DNA of 64,000 nt from NCBI GenBank assembly GCA_004154925.1, contig QJNS01000750.1, positions 61,909 through 125,908 of the forward strand. Reading direction: 5' to 3'. Below, piece after piece: positions 21,506 to 34,185 of this stretch. This stretch comes from Monosporascus cannonballus. Its lineage: Eukaryota > Ascomycota > Sordariomycetes > Xylariales. Below the pieces are notes generated by a model that saw only the letters and a list, made by a program, of their open reading frames with translations, had not been told where the DNA came from and did not search any database. Numbering within the stretch: position 1 is the stretch's first letter; each line of letters starts with the position of its first letter. The translations under genes were made by a program, and so were the position numbers.

Positions 21506-24500
21506 ATATGGTCCTACCAGTAAAAGCATACCTAATAGGAAATGCGGCTAATTGGTTTAAGCTTATTATAAAAAACTTTTTGGAAATAAAAAAAAACAAA
21601 TAAGAAGAACTTTACTAATAAGATCTTTTAACTTATACCAATTTCGAAGACAAAATACGCGATAATTTCGGCAATCCGGATAAAAAATAATTAACGGTTT
21701 AACAACTTTTGTAATTCCGACAGAAAAAACTTACGTTCAAGTACGCTGTAACCTTTAAAAGTTTTGCGGTTAAGGCAGAATAGGGAGACGACAAAGCCAA
21801 TACCCTTATTAATATATTTTATAAAGGGTTAAAAAATAATGTAAAAGATAAAATTATTCGAATTACACGACCAGTTGCCTTAAACCGGTATATCGCGAAG
21901 GTAATTAAGATTAACAACCGACAATTTAAGAGATAATAGGAGAAAAAAGGATAATATGCCTTATGTTTAGGATATAAGTTTAATTAAAAGAAAAAACGAA
22001 ATATACCTTTTACTTTTTATGGAACGGCGCTAGGATTTATGGAATTTAATATTATCTATAGATAAAATTAGTGCCACATTAAATGCTTTAATTATAATAA
22101 AATGGGATATAAAGTTTACAAATATAAAAAGCCTAAGAAATTACGATAAAATAATTAGATCTTTATACCGGAGCGATAATTTAGAAATAATTAAGGAAAC
22201 GATAATAAAGTTATTAACATAATTTAAACTAAGTACGAATTAAGCTTATAGCAAAAAGTCCAATAAGGATTACTACGATAAGAGAATCGACAAAAGATAC
22301 GAAACGCCAAAAAGCTAGTTTAATAAGTATTACGAATACGGCAAAAAGCGTTATAAGGATAATTATACAAATACCAGGATTGAATAAAGGAAGTTTGTCC
22401 CGGAACCCCCGATCGATACGGCAAAATGCATACCATATATTGTTAACGATAAGAATATCCCGATTACGAGAAATAAAAGTAATATATTTACGTACGAATT
22501 ATCCGTATGTATTATAAGGGATTCGATTTTCCAAACCATACTGGGCATAACAAAAATGACGAATAATAATATTAACAATTTCGAACCATAGCCCTAAGAA
22601 ATATTTAGTAATTGGCCGAAATAAAAAATTAGCCCGAAAAAAAGTAATATCCGTAAAAAAACTTTTTTTGTTATTATAAATAGTACAACTATTAAACGGA
22701 AAAAAAAGTTAATTTAACGTACGGTAAAAAAATATTATTAAAAAGTTATTACGGAACTTTATTTTCAATTAGTATTTATTATAAATTCTTAAGAAAAAAA
22801 GGTTATTAAGAAAGAAATATATTAATTTATAAAAGATTTTTGGAACGATAATAAAAATAATACATAATAGGATATAATCGTAAATATAAGAAAACAGTTT
22901 ATTCGATAAGGAAAGGAATTGCAAAAAAACTAGGAATAATTAATACGGTTCGAAAGAACAGTACGCCGACAATAACGATAAATATAACAGCTTAACGCGT
23001 TAAACGAAGAAATATAAATAAGGCTTAACAAATTCGAATAAGAATTAAAAAAAAATTATTTGTAAAAAAGCCGCAGGATAACAAAACCCAAAGGAATTAA
23101 AGGGAATTTTTAAAAAAGGCTTTAAACGCGACGATAGGAAACGTTAACGACTTTATTATATTAGATATATAAATCGGAACGTATTAGTATATTACAATAG
23201 TAAATTACGGAATTCTGAGCAGAAATTATATTATATTAAACGTAATTAATAAGCTGAAATTACCATGGAAATATAAGTTAAAATCTTATATAACGACGAA
23301 TGCCGGAGGTTAGGAATTCGCTTACGATAACAGAAATATTATACGCGAAATTGATTATTTCGAGATTTTTATTTAAGGACGATATTAAACGGTTAATTTC
23401 GATATCGTTTTATTCGGGAATTACGATATGATCTTAGAATTACTATAAATACGTTAATACGGAGTTTTGATTAACGGCGGAATTGGCTAAATAAAAATTA
23501 TTTTATTTTTTATTAATAAATCAAAAAATTTAAGATCTTGATATTCGATTAATAATAATAATAAATATAGGTATAAAGATACGACAAATATTTTACCACC
23601 TAAAGGAATAAAATATAAGAAAAAAAACAGGTATTAAAGAAAAATACGACGTATTGTTGTTATTATTAAAGCAAAATTAAAACAATTAAATAACGATTTG
23701 GAATAATAAAAATAATAGCTTAAGAAATTAAAAATTTAATTAATATATTACCATAATATTATAAATACGAATAGCTTTTTAGAAGGAAATTCGATATAAA
23801 ATTATTAAAACATAATAAATAAAATTATGAAATAGTTTTTAAGAAAATATTTCCGACAAAGTTTTACCTTATTTATAATTTTAATAAAAGTAAATTATAT
23901 ATTTTTAAAAAATACCTGGAAAATCGGTTACAAAAAAGATAAATTTAACCTTTAATGTTATTAATAGGATATCCAATATTTTTCGTACTTAAGAAAAATG
24001 AAAAATTACGACTTATAATTAATTATTAATAATTAAATAACGTTATTATTAAGAATTAAATATTATTACCATTAATTACGGAAATAAAAAACCGATTTTA
24101 TAAAACCAAATAATTTATAGCATTCAATTTTAAAAATGAATATAATCTTATTAGGATTAAAAAAGGATACGAATAAAAAATAACTTTTAGGACGAAATAC
24201 GGATTATTTAAGTATTTGATTATATTAATAAGATTTACAAATATATTAATAACTTTTTAACGGATAATAAATTATATGTTGCGAAAATATTTCGATATTT
24301 TCGTTGTATGTTATTTTGACGATATTTTTATTTTTTCGGAAATAAAAGAAATATATATAAAATACGTTTATAAAGTTTTTTAAATTTTATAGGATGCAAG
24401 GTTATTTATGAATGCGGAAAAAAGTTAATTTTATATATAGGAAGTAAAATATCAGAAATATATTATTATTTTAAAATATATTAAAATGGACCTAAAGAAA

Positions 24501-26522
24501 ATTGCTGTAATTACAAAATAATAAACGTTAACGATAATTAAGGAAATATAGGTATTCCTTGGATTCGTTAATTATTATAGAAAATTTATTCGAAATGTTA
24601 GTAAGATAGTTATATCTTTAATAAATCTTATAAAAAAAAATTTAAATAAATGCCAGATACGGAAAAAGCATTTTAAGATATTAAGGATATAATTAATAAC
24701 GAATTAATATTAATTATATACGATTTAAATTATTTCGTTAAATTAAAAACCGATATTTCGGATTACGCGTTAAGCGTAATAATTGGATAATAAAATAATT
24801 AAGGCAAATTATACCTTATTGTATTTTTTTGGTACAAATTAAAAAAACCGAATTTAATTACAGTATTTTAAATAAGGAATTTATGGCCATTATTATGGTA
24901 TTTTGGGAATTTAGGCATTTTTTAAAGGAAAACTTATACTAGATTAAAGTTTATACGGATTACCAAAATCTTACCCGATTTATTACAATTAGGGAACTTA
25001 TAGAACGATAATTAAAATATGTAAAAAAATTAGCGAATTTCGATTTCGTTATTATCCATAAAAAAGGATTAAAAAATAACAGAGTAAATACTTTAAGTAA
25101 ATAACCAAATTTTGAAGAAAAATTAGTTAAGGTTAATTATATAATTTTTGATACCATTATAAAAAGATATTTATGTTTATAACAGATTACGACGATTCGG
25201 GTAATACTTTTCGATATATATTAAAAAATTTAGCAGTATAACGATAATTTCTTAAAAAACCAAAAAACGAATAAAACATAAATTTTAAAAGAATACCAGA
25301 AGGATTTAATACGAAAAATATACGAAGATTAATTATATAAATATCTAAAAATTTACAAAATCTTAAAACGATTTTAACGTATATATTTTTTTCTTAAAAT
25401 AAAATTAACAGTATATAAAATTATACGGTAATATAATATTTACGCCAGAATAAAAACCTAATTATTTAAGTTATACGGAAAATTATAGCTATTATTAATT
25501 ATAAAGTAATTATAATATTTAATTATATTGAATTTTATTACTAAATTTCCTGTATCAGAAAATCAAGTTACGGGAATATATTACGATAATATCTTTGTAA
25601 TCGTCGATCGATTCACAAAACTTTCTTATTTTTTACCATATTATAAAGATATAAACGCCGAATAATTAATATATATTTTTTAGATATATTTTTAATATAT
25701 ACGGATTATTGATAAAAATTATATTAAATAAAGGATCGATATTTATATTAAAGTTTTAACAAAGCCTTATAATATAAATCGACCTAAATCATAAATCATT
25801 TAACGTATTTAGACTTTAAAAAAATAAAGAAATAAAATATATAAATTAAACCTTAAAAACTTATTTATGATATTATATTAATTATGAATAAAATAATTAA
25901 GTTAAAAAGCTGCCAATTATTTAATTAGCTTATAATATTAGTTATTACGAAAATATTAAGATAATACCGGCGAACGCAAATTTTGGTTTTATTTTAAAAT
26001 TTTACAAAAAAATACATAACGATAATCCAATTAATGCCAAAATAATTTTTACGTTAAAATAATTACGATAGTTATATTAAGAAATAAAGATAAAATTAAA
26101 ATTCGTACGAAATTAAATAAGTAAATATTATAACCAAAAAAGGTTAAAAAAATTAACTTTCGAAAAAGGGGAAATAGTTTTCCTTATTATAAAAAATATT
26201 TAAATAAAACGACTTAATAAAAGATTCGATTTCAAATATATCGATTTATATAAAATCGCCAAGAAAATCTCAGAAAATAATTACTAATTAGAATTTTTAC
26301 CAAAAATTAAATTTTATTTAATTCTTTATGTTTTTTTACTTAAGTTAATAATAGATATTATTAAGGTATATACGATATAAGATGATATAAAAATAAAAGA
26401 CGAACAAATATAAGAAATAAAAAAAATATTCGATATACGGAAATAAAACGGATTTACCTAATACTTAATTAAGTAAAAAAAATATCCAAATTCCGAAAAT
26501 ACCTGGGAACCCGCTAAAAACC

Positions 26523-27095
26523 TTATTGGCGCCTAACGCCTATTAAAGAACTTTTACTAATAATAACGGGCGCGTCCTAATTAAAAGTTGACCAGTTAGT
26601 AACCGGGATATCGGGCCAATCGGCCGTAACCTGCGCTAACGTGGTAGCCGTAATGGTAGCCTTTAACTGTTTTTGTTCTTTTTCGAGGCGGTTAAATTCT
26701 TTTATGGCCTCCGTATCTTAAATACTGCGACAAACCATTTTTATATTAAGGTAACGAAATAACCGCCTTTATTTTTGTAAACGATTTAGCTTATTAGCAA
26801 CGGCGCGAAACGTTTTACGAACCTATTTCTTTTTACGCTTTAAACGGTTTTTCTCGTTAAAAAATTTTTGATATTCGACTTCCGAAGGACCAAAAACATT
26901 ATAAAAACCCCTATAATAAATATATTACGTATACTTTAAAAACTTTCGAATTATTTTGTATTTTGTATTTTCCTTTTCGTAACAGAAATAAAAAGGTATT
27001 TTAAAACCAAAACGTTTAATACGTTCTAAAAGAATTAAAACGTTAATACGCTTACGGAAACGAGATTTTTCGATTCGGCCTAATATAATAAGCAT
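26523..27095 (-). pseudogene. Opposite-strand cassette gene of Gy1-e, best preserved Gy1 copy
   Basis: 190 codons from ATG (27095) to TAA (26523-26525) with only a few internal stops, all TAA at Gln positions. Order: MLIILGRIEKSRFRKRINV (basic start), FYFCYEKENTKYKII and KYTQYIYYRGFYNVFGPSE (two clusters, most Cys now Tyr), then a long charged helix (KNRLKRKKKQVRKTFRAV, LNRLQKQRRLFRYL, FNRLEKEQKQLKA) and an acidic tail with ADWPDIPVTNWSTF. Its end overlaps the chromodomain of pol. Length equals that of the Gy1-f copy (573 nt) although the sequences are strongly diverged. Probable DNA- or RNA-binding accessory protein; function unknown. Confidence 0.8.
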
Positions 27096-27177
27096 ATAAA
27101 AAAGAAAATTACCTATTAAAATTAATAAACAAATAATTTGATCTTTAAGGATAAAAATCCTGGAAAAAGGGAGATCG

Positions 27178-27572
27178 TATTATGACCTAACGGTCTTAGC
27201 TTTTTTTCAAACAGTTGGAATTACGAAAAAGTTAGCTCCGACTCAAACCAAGACGTTACGTAACTGGCTTAAAGGTTTTAAGGTGCTAAGTACCTTAAGC
27301 CCCTTAAGCCAGCAGAAAGGCTTAAAGGGCTTAACGGGCTTAAAGGTTTAAGCCATTTAAGTACCTTAAGCCAAGATAAGGATATATACGCTTATTACCT
27401 CCATAATCTAAATAACATTAGCTTGCAATATAACATCGTTACCTAAGGCACTTTTGGTATTACGAGATGTAACACGTTTCTATATCCATTATTCAGATTC
27501 CCACGATACTTCTGCCAACATAAACCCGTACGACTTAGGTTTAATAGTTGGTTAAACCGCCTAGCCGTCACA
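27178..27572 (+). repeat. 3' LTR of Gy1-e
   Basis: 395 bp, preceded by the purine tract GGAAAAAGGGAGATCG. Starts TATTATGACC and ends GCCTAGCCGTCACA. CTTAAGCC-type U3 repeats as in the 5' LTR. Confidence 0.93.
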
Positions 27573-27577
27573 ATAAA

Positions 27578-27802
27578 TCGGTTTTTTATATAAATAGCAC
27601 TTACCTAATTTCGCTTTTTAACTATCAATCTAAGCTTTTAATCCAGAAGTAACTGCACCGTTTTTTAATTAAAGGAAAAATCTTTAAATCTTTTTAACGA
27701 ACAAACCATTAAATTATTTCTCGCCTTATTGTTACCTGCAAATCAAAACCCTTTTCGGATATTATTTATACCTTTAGATAAATGTATAATAGGTTCGTTA
27801 CA
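27578..27802 (+). repeat. 5' LTR of Gy2-b, second piece
   Basis: Continues the LTR begun at 13293 after removal of Gy1-e. Contains the TATA-like TATATAAAT (27587-27595) and AACTATCAA (27620-27628), and ends TTCGTTACA. The total of both pieces equals the 3' LTR. Confidence 0.93.
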
Positions 27803-27813
27803 TTTTGATAACT
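27587..27813 (+). promoter_or_regulatory. Gy2 promoter and candidate self-priming site
   Basis: TATATAAAT (27587-27595) is followed 33 bp later by AACTATCAA (27620-27628), and the bases just past the LTR include TTGATAACT (27805-27813). In less mutated copies these read AGCTATCAA (solo LTR, 10231-10239) and TTGATAGCT (Gy2-c, 21047-21055 minus), a perfect 9-base complement. The geometry equals that of self-primed Tf1/sushi elements. Confidence 0.6.
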
Positions 27814-30800
27814 CCTTAATTAATAGCCGACCAATAATTCACCGCCCAATTAGGGCATAAGCTTTCTTGAACTTGATATAAACGATAACATAGAATAACG
27901 TTTAAAAGATAAATAGCAAATTTGATCCCCGTTATTAACCAATAAGGAATTAATAACTAAATTAAACGATTTACTACCCTTAGAAAAAGTTCTTTAACTA
28001 ATTAACAATATGGCACCCCTTATTATTCGATCTTAAGGAAAACCATCCTTACAGCCCAGATAGCAACTTACCCCGGCCCCTAAGGATATTATCGAAGTCC
28101 AGGGAAAGGAGTCGGAGGAGGAGGTGGCTAAGAAAGGGGCCGAGGAAAAATACGGAGCCGAGGTTCTAAAAGGAAAAGAAAGAGAACTTACTATGGAAGA
28201 AAAATTGGACTTTCTGGCATAAGAAGTCAAAAGCCTGAAAAAAGAAAACATTCAGTTCGCCAAAGAAAAAAGACCGGTCTTTCCTTAGTTCGGCTTAGCC
28301 AGAGGACGAAACTAAGGAAGTGGTTTTCGACCACTTTCGGAACAAATACCAGAAAAAACTTCGACTCTGCCATTGTTTGGTACGAATCAAACCCGAAAAA
28401 GAACCGTACCACCTTTAAGTTACCACGGAATGCCTGACGTCAAAGGCTACAAACCAACTCCCCCTAAACCTTATAATAGATTTACGGATATAAAAGGATT
28501 CCTGGTACAGGCCAGGTTTTATTTCAAATTCTATGAAAATTCTTTAAAGGAGGATTATGAAAAAGTAATAGCCATTTCGCAATTATTTACCGGAAAAGTT
28601 TTCTTATAGTTCGAACCTATTATGAAGGATTACTTGCAGAATTATCCCGATAATTCTTTAGATATAATTAATTATATTTTTAACAAATACAGATATTTCG
28701 AAAAAAAATTGCGAACCTTATTTAAAAACCCAGATAAAAAATAACATATAGTTAAGTAATTTTATTTTTTTCGCCAAACTAAATTAACATCTGAGTATAC
28801 GATTAAGTTTAACCGCCTGGTAGCTATTTCCAACTTACCAGAAAATGCGTTATTTTATCTTTATTACGACGACCTGAAACTTTAAATTAAGGACGAAATA
28901 TATATGAAATCCAAGATGGGATCCTTTACAAAGTATACCGACAAGGTTATTATCGCCAACCGTCGCATTTTCGATCGGTACCTTAAAAAGAAAAAACCGG
29001 CAAACGAAGTGACGATAAAAGCTTTAGTAACCGAATTAAAAAGAATAAAGGTAAACCTCAGAAGGAAACAAATACCGCTTTAAAGGAGCCCAAAAAAAAC
29101 AAGTCCAAAGTAAAGTATTTTAACTATGGCAAAAAGGGGCATTTTAAGAATAAATATTGTTCCCCCGCTAAAAGGGATTTTAAGAAAAAAAAATTCTTTA
29201 ACCTTAAAAAAAATCAAAATAATTAAGCAAAAAACCGATAATAAAGTAAAAAAGGAGAAAAAAAAGTTAGCACGATTTCCTCCCAGCCAGAATTCATTAT
29301 TGCCACAATTATTCAGATCCAGAACAATATCCCAAAGTACGAAAATTATCTTATTTGCCAGGACTTTAAAGTTAAAGCCTATAAGTATTACCCAGGACAA
29401 ACGGTTTCCAGGATAGCCATAAAACTAGGATATCAGTATTATTTTAATTCCCAGACATATAAAATGCATATAAAGGGCGGTTAATTTCGACCAGATATTA
29501 GTAATTACGGATAATTGTTCTCGGAACTTTATAAGCTCCTAAAATGCATTGTTTACCAGAAGACATTACCGGAAAACTTTCATAATTTGCTATACTTTAC
29601 CGCCTGTTACCTCGACGATTATTTCGTTTATCTTAAAACCAAAGAAAATAATAATTATTGGCCTAGATAAAACGATAAAACACCTACCGAACCCGATAAC
29701 GAATGCAGATATACAGAAACCCTTCGATAGCCAAAATACCCCAGGTTTTATTACTTACATCCCAATTCAAAACGGAATTAAAAGGCCATATCGTAAGGAT
29801 GCTTTTATTACGCCCTAATACTTTACATTCAATACGAACTCCTAAATATGGGAATACCTTTTTCGGAAATATACCTTTCCGACCTTATAATTTAGAAAAT
29901 ATAAAACCAAAAGATAGGCCAAAAGAAAATAATTACTTTCGGATGTTAATTAAGCAGAAAAAAGTAATACAAATATATGGACGACCATTATACTAAATAC
30001 GTAGCCAAAAAAGCTCGAAAATGGAAACGCTTTTTCGTAAACAAATTACGCCAATCAAAAAACAATAAAGGCTTTTGAAAATAAGATATTAAAAAGCCTT
30101 AACATATAAAACCTTATATAAAGCAACAAAAGAATTACGTAATTAAATCGAGATTCCCTTTTGGTACAAAGGTAAGATATTTAAAGCCATAATCGATTTG
30201 AAAGCAGAAAATAATTTTATCTCTCCCATAATAATAAAAAAATTTTAGATTCCCTAAAAATATAAGTTAAAATCCTACAAATTACGTATAATGGACGGAA
30301 ATTTATCCACGTACGAAAATAAACAAGTTTTACGGGAAACGGAAAAACTCCTAATACGGATTTAAGGATACTAAGAACGGATTTCGCTGGATATTGCCGA
30401 TATTTTCGGATACGACATTATTCTAAGAATATTAAAGCTCAGATTTAATAATTTATATATTAATTAAAAGCATTCAACATTTTTATAAAAAAAGAGGCCA
30501 CCCAAAATAAATAACCAAAAAATCTGTTATGTTATTAAGGAACTCCAGATTGCAAATCAAGTTTCCATAATATTACCTAAATATCGACGATTTAAAAAAT
30601 TATTTAAGAATAAAGAAAACCATAAGTTATTACCATATAATTAATGGAATTATAGGATACTTATTAAGGAAAAACATTATCTTAAACTTTACAAAATTTA
30701 TTATATAAATTTTAATAAATTAAAGGCTTTATAAAAAAGTATTTAATTTGATCTGAAAAAAAGATATATTTAATTTTTTTGATTTTCTTATTAAATATCC

Positions 30801-33520
30801 CGTCCTTATAATACCAAAAACCAAGAATGGAAAGCAAAAAGTTAACGAAAATAAAAACCTAATTTTAGAAAAATAATCGACAACAAATAATTAAATAATA
30901 TTACGATTAAAAACGGATATTTTTTAATTTTTATAAATACGTTAAAAAACGTTAATAAAGTTAAATAATTTACTGCATTTAATCTCCGAAACGGTTATTA
31001 CCGTATCAAAATAGCTAAAAGAAAGGAATAAAAAACGGTATTTAAAATAATATATGAATTTTACGAATACAAAATAATACTTATGGGACTTATTAATATT
31101 TTCGCCAGTTTCCAACGCCTAATTATAATTACCTTTAGAAAATTTCTAGATAAGTTTATGTTCGTTTATCTCGACGATATCCTTATTTATTCCGAGATTT
31201 TCGAAAAGCATAAAAAGCAAATTGCTTAAATACTCCAAACGTTAAACGAAATAAACATCCGAATTAACCTAGCCAAAAACGTATGGCATATATAAAAACT
31301 AAATTTTCTGGGATATATTCTTACTTCCGGCCAAATTCAGATTTAATACTTTAAAATGGAAGCAGTTAAAAATTGGCTTATTTTTAATAAGGCGACCGTT
31401 ACAGATATCCGGCAAATTTTAGGATTTACGGGTTACGTACGCGGCCTAATTAAGAGGTACGGAGATATAATTAAACCATTAACGAAACTTATTACCAAAA
31501 AGTACGTGGGAAAAAAGTTCGAATTCCCAGAAAAAGCAAAAAAAGCATTCCAGATTTTGAAAAATACAATCACCAGCGGATCCATAATAAGATTATCTAA
31601 CGCAAACAAAAAGAAACGCCTAAAAACGGATGCTTTAGATTATATATTCGGTACCGTCCTAAAATAACTAAAAAATAACGGCAAATAGTACCCAGTGGCA
31701 TATTACTTAAAAGCATTTCGAAACGCAGAATTTAAATACCCGATTTACGATAAAAAATTATTAATAATTATTAATGCTTTTAAAAAATAGGAATTATTTT
31801 TTAATGGAATTAAAAACCGTTTTAATATTTACTCTGATTATAAAAACTTTATTCGATTTATAAAGGTTTAAAAGCTAAATAAACAATATAAATCCTAAAT
31901 AATTTTCTTATTACGATTTAACTTTAAAATATTTTATATTAAAAAAATATCTAAACGGATATTTTTAATCGCAAAAAAGATTACGATTCCAAAGTTTCCA
32001 AAAAAAGTTTGTAAATATTATAATATAACCAAAACGGCATTATACAGTTATGCGAAATAATAAAGAAACTAATATCCGAACTTTTAACATAATTCCGAAA
32101 TTCTTATGATACGGAGGAATAAAAAGAAGTCCAATAATTAAAAGGATAACCAAAAAACTAATTACTATATTATGGGAAAATATATGTTCTTAAAAATTAA
32201 CAGAAATAATTCGTAAAGGAATTTTACGAAAATTTATTATACGGATATTAAGGGATTTTCAAAATTACCCGATAACTACAAAAGAAATACGACTTCTCTA
32301 AGCTACGCCGTATAGTTAAAATAATTATTAAAAATTACAATATTTATAACAAGGCTAAAGCAGTACGCCATAAGCCTTACGGGTTATTATAATTTACCGA
32401 TATTCCTAATAAAGCATAAAATATTATAACTTGGGATTTTATTATTAATTTGCGTTTATTTAAAAACCTAATTACGAAAGTTAAATATAACGGAATGTAA
32501 ATAATCGTTAACAAACTTATTAAATACGGGTACTTCTTATCTTTTAAAAAAAACGCAACGGCAAAATAACTAGCATACGTTTTTATTAGATATTACTTGG
32601 ACAAACATAACATACCAAAAAAGATTATTTTCGACGGAGATACGCTATTTATTTTAAAATTTAGTATTGATTTTTTTAAATAAATAAATATTAAATTTAA
32701 ATTCTTAACAGCCTATTATCTCTAAACGGACGGCCAAACCAAAAAATTAAATTAAACCTTAAAACAATACCTCCGAAACTATATTAACTACTAACAGGAT
32801 AATTAGGTAAAGCTTTTACTATTAGCACAAATCGCTTATAACATATCTATTAACGAGAATATGGGCGTATCCCCTTATATAACTATGTACGAACATAAAG
32901 TAAAAATAAAACGACCTAAATAACCGCTTAATAAGGTACCAAAAATTATTACGATTACCCCAAAAGCAAAGATATTAACGATAAAAATTAAAACAATTTA
33001 AGCCCGTCTCCGAAATGAATTATGATTCCTTTAATAACGGATAACCCAGTATTATAACAAACAAAGAATTAAGGGATTAATTTTAGCGAAAAAAAATAAG
33101 GTTTATTTATTACGCTAAAAACAAAATATAACTTCGAACATTTTACAAATCAAAACAAAAAAACTTAAAAATAAGTTTAATTTTAAAAAACTTAGCTCGT
33201 TTAAAATTAATAAAATTATTTTTAAAATTAATTACCGATTATCGTTACCTAACAACATAAAAATACATCCTGTTTTCCATATTTTTTTTATTAAAACTAG
33301 CACCCAAAAACGCCCCGTTAAAAACAGACTTGGAATTCGAAAAAGATTTTAACAAATACGAAATCAAACAAATACTGGATTTCAGAATAATTAAAAACAA
33401 AATCCAGTATTTAATTAAATAAAAAAGGTATTTACATAAAAAATATTTAGAAATTACTTAACCATTTAACGAATACGATAAATCTAATTAAGACGTTTTA
33501 CCGCCAAAATCCTGACCGAC
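27810..33520 (+). pseudogene. gag-pol of Gy2-b, RIP-degraded
   Basis: Gag spans about 27820-29410. The ATG at 28010 is in frame but the frame may start earlier. It has an acidic/Lys-rich coiled-coil-like N-terminus (EEKLDFL then EVKSLKKENIQFAKEK), then the capsid region GMPDVKGYKPTPPKPYNRF (28430-28486) and a knuckle YFNYGKKGHFKNKY (about 29116-29157) with Cys changed to Tyr. Protease has IDLKAENNFISP (about 30190). RT has YLDD (31167-31178). RT/RNase H open stretch 31356-31667 has KTDALDYIFG. Integrase has IFDGDT (about 32630) and TDGQT. The chromodomain has QILDFRIIKNKIQYLIK then stop for Trp (about 33370-33410). Confidence 0.88.
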
Positions 33521-34105
33521 CGTTTTTAATGCGGCCAAAATTGCGGGTAACAAAGGTTCCCCGTTTAAATTTAACCTTACGGCGTTCCAATCGAAAAAAA
33601 TAAACGCCTCCGTAATGGCGTTTATCTCGGAAACAAGCTATACCTGCTTTGTTTCCATACGTTATTACTTTTCCTTTAATTTTTCCTATTTTTTAATTAA
33701 TTTATTTTATCAATTTTTTTCATAATAATAAAAGCCTTTTTTTGTAAAATGTTTTGCTGAAAACGTAAGCGTTTTAATCGACCTGAAAGCTTTATCAATT
33801 TGTCCTTTATTTCGCGCTATTCCTTTTGTAAGCGCTTACGTTCCTTCTTAATTTTTACCAGGGAATTTATGTCCAATACGTCACAAGCCGAACGTTAACG
33901 ATAAGTACAACAACCATAACTTGGAATATCCATTATGTAAAAGCAATCGAGCTCCCCGAAACGAATACAGTTTAAACAAGCGACAACTTTGGAACCAAAT
34001 TTCTCGATAAAATTCGTACTGTTATCGCGCGCTTCGCGTTGATTTAGCCGAGGTTTTTTTTTTCTTTTTGAATACGGCCTGTTATGGTAAAATTAACTGG
34101 AACGT
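33488..34105 (-). pseudogene. Opposite-strand cassette gene of Gy2-b, cysteine clusters preserved
   Basis: Runs opposite to gag-pol, ending at TAA 33488-33490 over the chromodomain end. The exact start is not clear. This copy keeps the cysteines: ACLNCIRFGELDC is a C-x2-C-x7-C cluster, and YGCCTYRQRSACDV is a second cluster (C-x2-Y-x5-C, Tyr for Cys). Next comes LDINSLVKIKKERKRLQKE and KLIKLSGRLKRLRFQQNI, a basic coiled-coil-like helix. The middle and end have stops at Gln codons. Two short clusters followed by a helix resemble a zinc-binding knuckle pair with a dimerisation helix, and a recurrent group of fungal hypothetical proteins. Function unknown; nucleic-acid binding is an inference. 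Confidence 0.75.
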
Positions 34106-34185
34106 TTTTAACTTTTTCCAACAAAACAAAGCGGCAACTTACGGTTCTTATCTTTGGGACAAAGATCCTTGGAAAGGGGAAATAA

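Larger units (their letters stand above)
13900..26590 (+). pseudogene. gag-pol of Gy1-e, interrupted by Gy2-c and RIP-degraded
   Basis: Coding pieces are 13900-14168 and 21511-26590. Gag includes KPKKPEPYDGKG (about 14065), ARVYLRFLNLSNPADM ending at the Gy2-c site, then VLPVKAYLIGNAANWF after it, typical of the gag capsid region. The knuckle at 22084-22125 reads CFNYNKMGYKVYKY, with three of four zinc ligands now Tyr. Protease ends near FDIVLFGNYDMIL (about 23400). RT keeps YFDD (24312-24323). RNase H has KTDISDYA (about 24750). Integrase has FVIVDRFTK (about 25597). The chromodomain ends SENTWEPAKNLIGA (about 26490-26536). Stops are frequent. Confidence 0.88.
13486..27572 (+). mobile_element. 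Gy1-e: Ty3/gypsy chromovirus, plus-coded, split by Gy2-c
   Basis: Perfect duplication ATAAA (13481-13485 and 27573-27577) and two 395-bp LTRs (13486-13880, 27178-27572). Without Gy2-c it is 6745 bp. It is inserted in the 5' LTR of Gy2-b. Gag is cut by Gy2-c at 14168; the reading frame rejoins exactly across the ATATG duplication. The opposite-strand cassette at 26523-27095 is the best preserved of the Gy1 set. Confidence 0.95.

Noticed and set aside
29126..29416. Plus-strand open frame beginning MAKRG in Gy2-b
   Set aside because: Overlaps the zinc-knuckle coding region in another frame; the gag frame gives FNYGKKGHFKNK.
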